Positions 35,431 to 45,109 of a stretch of DNA of 64,000 bases are shown here, piece by piece. The stretch is taken from assembly GCA_024449915.1 (NCBI GenBank), contig JAMZAV010001466.1, positions 124,001-188,000 on the forward strand, read 5' to 3'. The position numbers were made by a program, and so were the translations under genes. Each line of letters opens with the position of its first letter. Within the stretch, counting starts at the first letter, position 1. The DNA comes from Sweltsa coloradensis (taxonomy: Eukaryota; Arthropoda; Insecta; Plecoptera; Chloroperlidae). The notes under the pieces are model-generated. The model made no database searches. It was not told where the DNA came from and worked only from the letters and a program-made list of their open reading frames with translations.

Positions 35431-37560
35431 GAACTCACCTAAGATTGGGAAAGGGTCAAACGCTGCCCGTAGAGCCAACTTCAGACAGTGGGAGAGACAC
35501 CGTGGTTCACCGAGTCAACTTGTCGGGAGCAGAGAAGTTACAAAGCACAGAGGGTGAAGATTCACTTCCCAAGCAAGCAGTCTGTAAACACGAGAAGCGG
35601 TGAGTTAGAGCAAGTCATCCTTTCAAGCAGCATTAACTATTCAGCATTAACTAAGTAGGCCTAAGTAGTGACCTAGCAATTAAAACTGGGCTGCTAAAAA
35701 CCAGCGAGTGACTGAGCGGCTAAGTAGACTATAATGAATGAAACTCACCTAAGATTGAGCAGGGTCGAACGCTGCCCGTGGAGCCAACTTCAGACGGTGG
35801 GACGAGACGACCGTGGTTCACCGAGTCAACTTGTCGGGAGCAGAGAAGTATACGAAGCACAGAGGGTGAAGATTCACTTCCCAAGCAGTCTGTAAACAGA
35901 GTAGAGGGAGTTAGAGCAAGTCATACTTTCAAGCAGCATTAACTATACAGTAGGCCTAAGTAGTGACCTAGCAATTAAAACTGGGCTGCTAAAAACCAGC
36001 GAGTGACAGAGCGGCTAGGTAGCTATAAATACTAGGCTAATGATTTATGCATTTACATGAATGAAACTCACCTAAGATTGGGCAGGGTTGAACGCTGCCC
36101 GTGGAGCCAACTTCAGACGGTGGGACGAGACGACCGTGGTTCACCGAGTCAACTTGTTGGGAGCAGAGAAGTTACGAAGCACAGAGGGTGAAGATTCACT
36201 TTCCAAGCAAGCAGTCTGTAAACAAGAGTAGAGGCGAGTTAGAGCAAGTCAAACTTTCAATCATTAACTAAGTAGGCCTAAGTTGTGACCTAGCAATTAA
36301 AACTGGGCTGCTAAACACCAGTGAGTGACTGAGCGGCTAGGTAGACTATAAAAATACTAGGCTAATTGATTTATGCATTTACAATGAATGAAACTCACCT
36401 AAGATTGGGCAGGGTCAACGCTGCCCGTGAAGCCAACTTCAGACGGTGGAACGAGACGAGACGGCCGTGGTTCAACGAGTCAACTTGTCAGGAGCAGAGA
36501 AGTATACGAAGCACAGTGGGTGAAGATTCACTTTCCAAGCAGACTGTAAACAAAAGAAGTGGTGAGTTAGAGCAAGTCAAACTTTCAAGCGGCATTAACT
36601 AGTCTTATCAGCATTAACTAAGTAGGCCTAAGTAGTGACCTAGCAATTAAAACTGGGCTTCTAAAAACCAGCGAGTGACTGAGCGGCTAGGTAGACTATA
36701 AAAATACTAGGCTAATTGATTTATGCATTTACAATGAATGAAACTCACCTAAGATTGGGCAGGGTTGAACGCTGCCCGTGGAGCCAACTTCAGACGGTGG
36801 AACGAGACGACCGTGGTTCAACGAGTCAACTTGTCAGGAGCAGAGAAGTTACGAAGCACAGAGGGTGAAAATTCACTTTCCAAGCAGTCTGTAAACAAGA
36901 GTAGCGGTGAGTTAGAGCAAGTCATCCTTTCAAGCAGCATTAACTATCAGCATTAACTAAGTAGGCGTAAGTAGTGACCTAGCAATTAAAACTGGGCTGC
37001 TAAAAACCAGCGAGTGACTGAGCGGCTAGGTAGACTATAAAAATACTAGGCTAATTGATTTATGCATTTACAATGAATGAAACTCACCTAAGATTGGGCA
37101 GGGTCGAACGCTGCTCGCGAGCCAACTTCAGACGGTGGGACGAGACGACCGTGGTTCACCGAGTCAACTTGTCGGAGCAGAGAAGTTACGAAGCACAGTG
37201 GGTGAAGATTCACTTCCCAAGCTGTCTGTAAACAAGAGTAGCGGTGAGTTAGAGCGAGTCATCCTTTCAAGCAGCATTACTATCAGCATTAACTAAGTAG
37301 GCCTAAGTGACCTAGCAATTAAAACTGGGCTGCTAAAAACCAGCGAGTGACTGAGCGGCTAGGTAGACTATAAAATACTAGCTAATTGATTATGCATTAC
37401 ATGATGAAACTCACCTAAGATTGGGCAGGGTCGAATGCTGCCCATGGAGCCAACTTCAGACGGTGGGACGGGACGAGACGGCCGCAGATCTCGAAGTTAT
37501 CTTGTCCGGGTCGAGATGCACACGATTCTCGTAGACTGAAGATTCCCTTGTAACCAGCCT
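35431..37560 (-). repeat. Tandem array of seven exon-like units, 310-350 bp each
   Basis: Units begin with aaactcacctaag (gaactcacctaag in the first) at 35431, 35741, 36064, 36391, 36741, 37080 and 37407. On the minus strand each has an acceptor (ctcttgtttacag type), a core of about 140 bp, and the donor cttag|gtgagtttc. The core keeps the blocks gaagtgaatcttcaccctc and ccgtctgaagttggctcc; the intron-like part keeps gcaattaaaactgggctgc. The last unit (37407-37560) has a different acceptor half and an open 47-codon frame. In the others every frame I checked is closed, so a non-coding transcript or decayed exon is more likely than protein. Confidence 0.8.
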
Positions 37561-37974
37561 GAAAACTGAAAAGAGAGTAATTTAGTAACTTTAGGGAAGT
37601 TCAGACTTTTAACAGGGTGTTTACCACAATCCCTAACTTTACTAAGATTTCCAGATGAAAGCGATGTTTCTCCAGACGCTATCTAGGGCCAGGCCTACTC
37701 CAACTAACTAATTTTGACGTCTGGGAATATGTAAGTCAAAAAATGAACTTATTAATTATTATGGCTAAGAATGTCATGGTGAGCAGCGATTGCACATATT
37801 AATGGGGTGTCCGGTGGCTAAACGCTCAATATTGTTTGTTGATTTGATTTAGAGCTTAGATTTTTGGGGGAACTGGGGACATTAACCCCATCATGCACAA
37901 AGACTTGCGTCGGTAAGTTGCGGACGCACATATTGCCAAAGATGGCTGAATTGTCTCTGGCAGTAATGTTTGGA
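37561..37974. other. Unassigned spacer
   Basis: Nothing recognised apart from a stretch at 37895-37950 with cttgcgtcggtaagttgcgg, resembling part of repeat G in inverted order. Confidence 0.35.
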
Positions 37975-38150
37975 GATTAATGGAAACGAAATGCAAGCAA
38001 AAACCAGTCCCAAATGACACAAATAAATTATTCTAGCACTAAAAGAGTAATTCTAGATAGAAAACAACAATCATTTATTTAATTTTGTGTTTTAGTCAAC
38101 CTGCAACGTTTGTAGTGATAAAAAGTCACAATATTTACCGGCCATTTTGG
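37975..38150. repeat. Dispersed repeat F, copy 2
   Basis: Matches 4890-5095 block by block (gcaagcaaaaaccagtc, ttctagatagaaaacaac, caacctgcaacg). Confidence 0.6.
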
Positions 38151-38721
38151 AGTAGATAGATAGATACAGACAAACCCACCTAATACGTTTTCGAAGTAGG
38201 CTCTCGTTTAGAACCTATTTGGCAGGTAAACGTAACAAAAATGACAATTAAAAAACGTGAAGGGCATTCCCACGTGAACCTTACAGTGCAATGTGCGTCC
38301 TGCGTGAACAAGTCACCAGACATCCGTAGGCGTCTCGAGCACGCACTCTCATCGACGAGAGGACTTGCACGGGCGACTGAACTGCATCCTTGACGTCCCT
38401 CGGGAAAGGTCGGGGTCTCCAAGGTCGAGATCGGCTCAGCTTCAAATGTTGCAACGTTATATATCCGAGAACAAGACTCGACAACCCAACTCATATAACA
38501 CTCCACCTCGATTAAACATGTGAGTACTTGTTCATTAACGGGACCCCCTCCAAAAAATGTAAAAATTCAGTAAAAACATTTCATTAGACAATCATAACTA
38601 CTACATCTACATCTGAGTTTCGGGAGGCCAGGAAAACACAATTATTCCGAACAAAGCCTCAAAAACATCCTTTCCGGCTACAAACTTTGAGCTAGGAGTG
38701 ACACAGCCTACGCCAACATAC
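38151..38721. other. No recognisable gene
   Basis: Minus-strand ORFs of 67 and 108 codons overlap here without recognisable domains. A gata microsatellite remnant is at 38155. Confidence 0.35.
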
Positions 38722-38904
38722 TTAACCCTTTCGGGTCGGATTTTTTACTGTAAGGGTAGTCCTCAGGACGGATTTAATTTGGGAAAATATGGGAAAAATC
38801 ACATTTTCAAGTTGTTTCTATTACTGCAGGTGTTTTCACCTTCCAACATTTATTTTTATCTACAATTAGGCCTATTTAGGCTAGGGCCTTGGCAAGTTCA
38901 CATT

Positions 38905-40707
38905 TTATTTATACTTTTTCTCTGTGTGGTATTTTTTGAAACATGCACCTGGATGCAACCCTGGTCTCCTGGTGCAGGTTTCACAAAAATAGTTTGTTTC
39001 CCTTCTTCCTCCCTTGACTTTACGATTACTACAAACAGTACAGTCTTTAGAACTTTTTTTGTCACTGATTGCTAGGAAGTGAGGCTTCTTGTTCAACCTT
39101 TCTTCTTGGTCACCGGATGATGGGCGTCCTGGTCGCTTGGAATTGACGTTCCGGACATCCCCAACCAACTGCACGAGAAGAGCCTTGCGGTATTCTAGAT
39201 GTCCCACTGGTTTCTTGCCAATTTGTTCTTGGTTCAAGTTGAACAACAAAAAGCTGTTCACAATACCAACTTCAAGGAGCCAGAAAAACATTTTACGCCA
39301 CCATTTGAGGGATTTGCGAGTAAAGCCATAGCTTGCAATGTAATGGTCTGCGCGATCAACACCCCCCATATGGCTCGTGTAATCGGCAATAACAGTAGGC
39401 TTTTGAGAAATTTCCTCTTCCCCCCTTGCTACCTTGCGGGTGACTTGCTCAGTGTCTGCGTTATGAAATGTGCTTAGCATAAACACAGTCCTCTTATCTT
39501 TCCACGCAAGTGCAGTTACACAATCGTCCTTGCGGAAACTTACGATGTCATGTTTTTTTATTTTTAGCTTTTTATTTTTCCTGATATCTTTGGGCAGTCC
39601 TTTACGGCTAGCAATAACTGTGCCAGTGAAATGAATGTTTACATCTAACAACTGCTTGGCCAACTCATAGCCGGTATAGTATCTGTCCGTATATAGATGA
39701 AAGCCAGTGCCGTTAGTTGTTTGCAACAAAACATCACATAGATGTAACACTATGCGAGCGGTCACTGGAAGATCAGGGCGGATAAGCTGATCTGTAGTTG
39801 TCGACCCATAGTAAGGAAGTAGTACACTAATATAGCCAGTAGCCGAGTCTGCGAGAACGTATATCCTTAGGCCCCATTTTGTAGGTTTTTGGGGATTGTA
39901 CATTTTGAATGACACTCGGCCCTTGAAACCTACTGTACTTTCATCGACAGCTATCTCTCTCCCAGGTATAAAGTGTTCCCTACACTTTGTATCAATGTAG
40001 TCAACTACGTTTTTGACTTTTTGGCCCCTCGGAATGACTCTTCGATTTTGCCCAGCTTGAACAGGAGGAGGGCTTACATGAAATGCCCAGAAAATCTGCA
40101 GGAATCTATCCCTACTGAATATTTCCTTGAAGAAAGGTTGGTATGCAGACCACTCTGTACTAAAGTACGACTTCAAATTAGGTTTTTCGTGCAAGGACAT
40201 ATTCATGATAACCCCTAGAAATGCTTTCATTTCAGGAAGAGAAACATTGAACCAACTCACCCATATCGAGCGCCTACGCAAAGGGGTTTCCTTTTTTATT
40301 TTTTCGGCGGCATACCTGTTGGTTTCATTGGTGATTTCTACCAACAGAGCATCCGTGAAAAACATTTGGAAAAAATCCTGTTCCGTAGTAGGCCTAGGAT
40401 TAGGTACTTGGAACCCGGGGTTTTGAGCAGTGAACGGAATTTTGGGAAAATCGCGATCATTTGGCCTCCAATTCCTCCATCCGTCATCATCAGGCCCAGC
40501 GTCACCGCCCCCATTGTCACTTTGCTCATCTTCTGATCCTGATATATCATTTTCATTTGCACTTTCTTCGTCATGTTCAGATTCAATATTATCAGAACTA
40601 TATTCGCTACCGAAATCACTCCCACTCAAAGAACCATCATCTTCAGAATCATCTAAATACTCTTGAATGTCTCCCGGTTTCGTTCTTTTACGAGAAGAAG
40701 ACGCCAT
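38905..40707 (-). CDS. piggyBac transposase, intact, 600 aa
   Basis: Cut-and-paste transposase acting at TTAA in the nucleus. The start ATG at 40707 gives MASSSRKRTKPGD and a strongly acidic, Ser/Asp/Glu-rich N-terminus (residues 17-76), usual for the family. The DDE_Tnp_1_7 core spans about residues 105-490. The predicted catalytic aspartates are D255 (IAVDESTVGFKGR), D341 (LYTDRYYTG) and D451 (MGGVDRADHY), spaced as in the insect enzyme, with D454 next to the third. W469-W470 and the hydrophobic segment that follows are conserved family features. The C-terminus has a cysteine-rich zinc-binding domain: C556, C559, C575, C578, C589, H594. Length matches the family. No stop or frameshift. No intron is needed. 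Closest type is the PGBD/looper-like group; finer placement not attempted. Confidence 0.95.
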   Translation of the reverse strand: MASSSRKRTKPGDIQEYLDDSEDDGSLSGSDFGSEYSSDNIESEHDEESANENDISGSEDEQSDNGGGDAGPDDDGWRNWRPNDRDFPKIPFTAQNPGFQVPNPRPTTEQDFFQMFFTDALLVEITNETNRYAAEKIKKETPLRRRSIWVSWFNVSLPEMKAFLGVIMNMSLHEKPNLKSYFSTEWSAYQPFFKEIFSRDRFLQIFWAFHVSPPPVQAGQNRRVIPRGQKVKNVVDYIDTKCREHFIPGREIAVDESTVGFKGRVSFKMYNPQKPTKWGLRIYVLADSATGYISVLLPYYGSTTTDQLIRPDLPVTARIVLHLCDVLLQTTNGTGFHLYTDRYYTGYELAKQLLDVNIHFTGTVIASRKGLPKDIRKNKKLKIKKHDIVSFRKDDCVTALAWKDKRTVFMLSTFHNADTEQVTRKVARGEEEISQKPTVIADYTSHMGGVDRADHYIASYGFTRKSLKWWRKMFFWLLEVGIVNSFLLFNLNQEQIGKKPVGHLEYRKALLVQLVGDVRNVNSKRPGRPSSGDQEERLNKKPHFLAISDKKSSKDCTVCSNRKVKGGRRETNYFCETCTRRPGLHPGACFKKYHTEKKYK

Positions 40708-40911
40708 GACTATGACAGTTGATGTTTACATCGAAGTAATTCATTGCCAGAAATAGTTTAGATTGCATTACATCTACGTTTTACAAGGCTGTGGTACGCT
40801 GGCTCAGTCGAGAAATATAGTTAGTTCATATGCATGGCTAACAGATAGCAGCAGTGGTAACATCGCGAGCATAATCGCGAGTGTTTCGGCGCTAACTTTG
40901 ATTATTGACGA

Positions 40912-40974
40912 TGTCGGCTGTGAGCCGACATACGACCGGAACCGGAAAATGCCAATGTCGGCTGGGAGCCGACA
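40912..40974. repeat. Twin subterminal palindromes of the piggyBac right end
   Basis: tgtcggctgtgagccgaca at 40912-40930 and tgtcggctgggagccgaca at 40956-40974, each followed by tacgaccg. They differ only in the loop. They lie between the start codon and the right terminus and are candidate transposase-binding sites or promoter elements. The left end carries a different palindrome, gtcctcaggac near 38758. Confidence 0.8.
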
Positions 40975-40993
40975 TACGACCGATAAGGGTTAA

Positions 40994-41599
40994 CACACTA
41001 CAAAACGTTTAACGTCGCGATTTTAATACAAAGGACTTTCAATGGAAAAGTACTTTCGTTTAAAATAGCGACATTAAAAGTTTTTGAAGGTTCATTGATT
41101 CATCATTCATTTGGAGTCTGTGAACGTCAATGTCAGCTGCACGGCGACGACTGCTCTCATGTAGGCCTACGCGTTCCAATGGACTGTACTCGCCTGAGTC
41201 ACGTTGAACGTGTGAGTCAAGTTCACTGTTTGGGTCATATTCAACTCCTCGCAAGTTGTAATTATTTATTGTAAACAGAAACAAGTAAAAAAAATGATGA
41301 TAGACAGACTTAACCAGTCTTTGCGATCACAGGTGGCGTGCCCAGGAGGGGTGAGGGGACCGGTCGCGTAGGCAGCTGCCAACGGGCGGGGCATAGCCTA
41401 CAGCTGACAAAAGATCCCGACCGCTGTCAATGACGTGATGTCTGGCAGGAAATAGTGCTTCGTTCGTTGGTCGGTGTTCATAAAAGTCGAAAACTATTCA
41501 TTTGGATAAATTCTCGCGTGGCAGAAATTGGTAGAAACGTATCCCACGGGCAAGCAAGACATTACGGTAAATCGGCAGTTATTATCGCTTATTAGGTGG
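40994..41599. other. Unassigned; short inverted repeat
   Basis: aacgtcgcgattttaa at 41012 and tttaaaatagcgac at 41058 form an imperfect inverted pair. A related sequence, aacgtcgctattttaaac, is at 44832. No gene recognised. Confidence 0.4.
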
Positions 41600-41965
41600 G
41601 AAAACTTATCATAGTGGTTAACAAGAGGCATTTCTATGTGAAGGGTTTAGGGTTCAAATATCACTCAATTTTTATAAACTTTGGTAATTTTGTACTCGAT
41701 ATTTCACGTTTCTTGCCTGCTTTACTGCAAGTTGGTACAAAATTTTTATCTAGTTGAAATATTCATTTTCTGAGACCATAAAAAGAGAGGATTAATATTT
41801 GCGTCACATCCAGAGTAGCCGCAACTTTACCGACGCATCTAGCAACTTAGTCTGCTAACGCAACTATCTTTGTGCATAGTTTTTATAGCCCTATGATTTA
41901 ACATATGGATTTACCCAAGTCTGCAACGTTGCGCCGTTAAATCTTTGTGCATGAGGGGGTAACTG
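41600..41965 (+). repeat. tRNA-like dispersed repeat G, uninterrupted copy
   Basis: The head has an A-box-like agtggttaacaagaggc and a B-box-like gggttcaaatatc. The body matches the split copy at 5441-6320 and ends catatggattta. Confidence 0.65.
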
Positions 41966-42067
41966 AACATATGTAACAAACAGAACTTTAAAATTTGTTT
42001 CAAGCAGGGTGTACCGGTACCATCAGAATAACTTGAAGCAGCGACCGTTAATGTTTTAAAGCAATCC

Positions 42068-42330
42068 AGTGCCCTGAAACTCACCCAAGGTGTTGGAAGA
42101 TCGGGCGGGGTTGAACGCTTCTCGTGGAGCCGACTAGCAGAGTGTGGTTAGTAAAGCACGTACAGCAGAGATCACTTCATAGGCGGGCTGAAACAAGAGC
42201 AGGTTGTGAGCTAAGACATGTTAACCTTCCGAGCAACGATCACTATGTGGAGACAACTACCAGCAGAAGTTGGACAAGACAATGTTCAGCAATAGCCATC
42301 TGAATACGAGCTGTCTGCACTGGTTGGAAG
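42068..42330 (-). repeat. Solitary diverged unit of the exon-like array
   Basis: gaaactcacccaaggtgttgg with gttgaacgcttctcgtggag matches the unit start of the 34.7-37.6-kb array. On the minus strand the acceptor ctcttgtttcag (around 42190-42201) and the donor gtgagtttc are both preserved around a core of about 105 bp. No long ORF. Confidence 0.65.
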
Positions 42331-43190
42331 ATTTGAAATAACTATAGCACTTGTCTTGTTGAAATTATATTAAATTAATTGAAACAACAATTAAAATTGT
42401 CTGGCCCTTAACGGTTGATGTTTTAAATACTAACATCCAGAACATCCCTAATCTCATAATTAGTTTTTCTTATAATTAAAAATTAATCTAAAAATAAGAT
42501 TATTTAAAGATTGTTTCTTTGTGGAGAAGGAGGTTGACTTACCATAACAATTCCTTGCAACGCCGGATTACGACGTAAGTCGGATTGCCGAGACTATGTT
42601 CCGAGAAGACGCCACGAGCAGTCATCTCTCCGCAGTAAGAACGCAGTTGGAGAAGTGCACGCCATGCCACGCCTGAAGTGGAAATGACAGTGTTATAACA
42701 TCAACGTGCAAACCGTAGTTTGTGGTGTGTGGTGCGGGCACCTAAAATGCCGGGTCACGTATTTGGGAAACATAAACATTGTGGATGGTGGAGGTGCCGG
42801 TCCAGACTTAATCAATAGGTACTCTCTAACTTTGATGCAAGATCACGTGGCTGCTTATCGGGGGCACACACAACTCGTAAGTATGGGATTGAAATGACTG
42901 AATCAAACAGATAATAGTGATCTGACCGGTGTGCTCACCTGGTGCATCCCACAGAACTGAAAGACGACCCCAGCAACTGCGTCTCCCATGTAGATCCCAG
43001 CTCTTGCTCTTGGTCCCATGATGCGATGCGGATACGCTAGAAATAGTCGAACAATGCACCTCTCTTATTCTTTGTCTTAAACTCAGCAGCAACAGGTAGC
43101 TAGGGTTGATCAGGCTAGTAGGAGTGACAGGCGATGCTGACACTGACAGTGTGGCTTTGCCTTGAGGTGACCATCATGATTCATGACCAT
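42331..43190. other. Unassigned; one weak exon candidate (minus, 42939-43036)
   Basis: On the minus strand, acceptor ctatttctag and donor caccag|gtgagc bound 98 bp that are open in one frame (RIMGPRARAGIYMGDAVAG, VVFQFCGMHQ). I do not recognise the peptide. The remaining sequence shows no repeat or gene that I can name. Confidence 0.2.
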
Positions 43191-43198
43191 CACGTAGG

Positions 43199-43272
43199 CA
43201 GTGGCGGATACAGGGGGAGGGGGCGGTGGGGCGATCGCCCCCCCCCCATGAAATGTCCTAGATCCGCCACTG
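43199..43272. mobile_element. 74-bp hAT-type mini-MITE
   Basis: CAGTGGCGGAT and ATCCGCCACTG are inverted termini around a G-run/C-run hairpin. Flanks cacgtagg and cttgtagg agree at 6 of 8 positions, compatible with an old 8-bp duplication. Confidence 0.7.
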
Positions 43273-43527
43273 CTTGTAGGAAGGGTAACCTAGATGTAAA
43301 GCCTGCAAGGGATGTTAGGGAGAGACTCTGTGCAAACTTCACCCACTACATTGGATGCTTACAGAAACCCTTATCTAGTCAACTCAAAATGTTGTTCGGA
43401 AACCTGCACGATTGAAAGTATCTGCGTTTAAAAAGATCTGTCGAATTAGGTAATCGGGTTGGCTAGCTTGCACCACCGCCTTTTAATTTTTTTTTTAAAT
43501 TATGAAGTTCTACTTCTTGACCATAAA

Positions 43528-43777
43528 GGTGCGTTAACTGACTCGCGTTTGGTGCGACGCGGCTCGAGTCGAGCGCAGCCAATCAGAGAACTGGGTTGCC
43601 GCGTTAGTGGCGGTTGCGATTTGGCAAGGTCTCGAGGTGTGCCAAACTAGAACTTGGTTCAACTTTTACGCTCGTCGCAAATCACCCGCGCATCGGTTAC
43701 AGAAGCTGCGCATGGAGCGTCAGTAAACGACCTGTGCGAAATCAATGTGCGATTTGCGGCGAGACAGTAAACACACC
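43528..43777. mobile_element. 250-bp MITE with ATAAA flanks
   Basis: Left ggtgcgttaactgactcgc and right gcgagacagtaaacacacc are inverted repeats. ATAAA occurs directly on both sides (43523-43527 and 43778-43782). A TAA core would fit PIF/Harbinger; superfamily uncertain. Confidence 0.6.
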
Positions 43778-43782
43778 ATAAA

Positions 43783-44138
43783 ATAGCATTCGAGATGCAC
43801 ACTGCAATATATTATTGGAAATTACAAAGATGAAAGAACTACAAAATCCCAATTTGACAACACTGATCACTACACTAGTCTCTGGTCGTAGCGCAAGAAG
43901 TACGCTACTTTTCACGCTAACGCTACAAAAAATGTAGCATGCCACAACTACATAAATAAAGAAGTGTGCTATTGGTCCAGCACAAGGTAAAAAGTAGCAT
44001 GCTATGAGTAGTGCGCTTTTCCCCAAGTCTGGATCAAGGTAACGGTACGCGGAACGTGCCGTGCAGTTAGGCCTACTAGATTGGATGTACTGAACCAGTA
44101 GACAGAAAGCTACACGCGTAGGCTGCTTCAGTAAATTG
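43783..44138. other. Unassigned spacer
   Basis: A hydrophobic 94-codon minus-strand ORF (43742-44026) has no recognisable family and no context. Nothing else identified. Confidence 0.3.
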
Positions 44139-44331
44139 CTGGCCCTGGGCTTCTATTCTGTAACTTTAACTGATTTGGTTTCGTACTCGGTAGCATGCGT
44201 CAAACTCGTCAGTGATGAGTCACTGTGTTTATCATGGTAAACAGACTGGTGACGCATGATACAGAGTTCATTTCGTGCGATTACCTACGGATCCAACTCT
44301 GTTAAAGTTACAGAATAGGGGCCCTGTGCCA
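44139..44331. mobile_element. Foldback MITE, about 193 bp
   Basis: ctattctgtaactttaac at 44153 pairs with gttaaagttacagaatag ending at 44319, and gcatgcgtca pairs with tgacgcatga nearer the centre. One end resembles gatccaactcggtcggag at 51414. No ORF. Confidence 0.6.
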
Positions 44332-45106
44332 AATGTGCGTCGTAGAACAGATTGTGTAGGCTTACCAGTACTGGACAGTGCTCGGGTGCTACTGCACCCA
44401 GTAGAGTCGGCAGGTAACGGAACGCAACCAAAGCAAGACCCGTCTATTGAATGTTTGGATATTGCTTAGCGTCTCATTTTATGCAACTTGGCTAATCGAG
44501 ACGAAGGGAGGGACGTAAGGGATGACGCGGGGGTACAAGGGGTCAAGGGGGACAAGGGGACCCGTCTAGCAAGGAAAAGTTGGGTTAGGGTTTTTAGGCC
44601 TACGCAGGTTCTTCGATCGGAAACGAAATCTAGCTAATCCGGTTCAATCAATCACGTAATCAAATCGATTCATAAAGTTTCCGTTAGTACCCAGTAGGAG
44701 CTAGGGCCTAGCTGTATGGATACTTACTCTGTATCAAAAACGGGTACTGTTTCGGTTAAGATTGGCCAACTTTTCACCAGCACTTCCACCGAGCCGTACA
44801 CTCACTGTAAGTAACCTTACAAAACCTTTAACGTCGCTATTTTAAACAAAAAAACCCTTCAAAACCTTAACACACACAACACAGTTTACAAGTGTTTAAA
44901 AGTTGGCCATTCTTCACCGAAAGTGCCCAAAAACGATCCCACGACCTTCTGCAAAGCAATTGGCAAAACGAAAATCAGCCTTAGGCCAGCACTAGGCCTA
45001 CACCGCCACTAAACGATTTTTCCGAACAGGCCTAACCCTCGTTAAGCAATCTCCTATCAAGATTCAAGAAGCTGTGGGATTACATGTGATGCCGTAACTA
45101 GTACCT
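44332..45106. other. Unassigned; G-rich tract
   Basis: acaaggggtcaagggggaca lies within a G-rich stretch at 44535-44570. No gene recognised. Confidence 0.35.
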
Positions 45107-45109
45107 TTA

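Larger units (their letters stand above)
38726..40989 (-). mobile_element. Complete piggyBac element, 2264 bp
   Basis: TTAA flanks both ends (38722-38725 and 40990-40993), the exact target duplication of piggyBac. The termini are inverted repeats beginning CCCTT: ccctttcgggtcgg on the left, ccgataaggg on the right. The element contains one intact transposase gene and subterminal palindromes. Short non-coding flanks on both sides fit a self-contained, possibly autonomous element. Confidence 0.92.

Noticed and set aside
35023..36956. Short plus-strand ORFs in the tandem array (QSVNKS peptides)
   Set aside because: They lie across the core of each unit in the orientation opposite to the splice signals and differ in frame and length from unit to unit.
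34790..37560. CRISPR-like array of regular repeats
   Set aside because: Units are 310-350 bp without short repeat/variable spacer structure, in a eukaryotic genome; this is a satellite-like or exon-like array.
39973..40709. Several plus-strand ORFs of 76-99 codons
   Set aside because: Antisense shadows of the piggyBac transposase.
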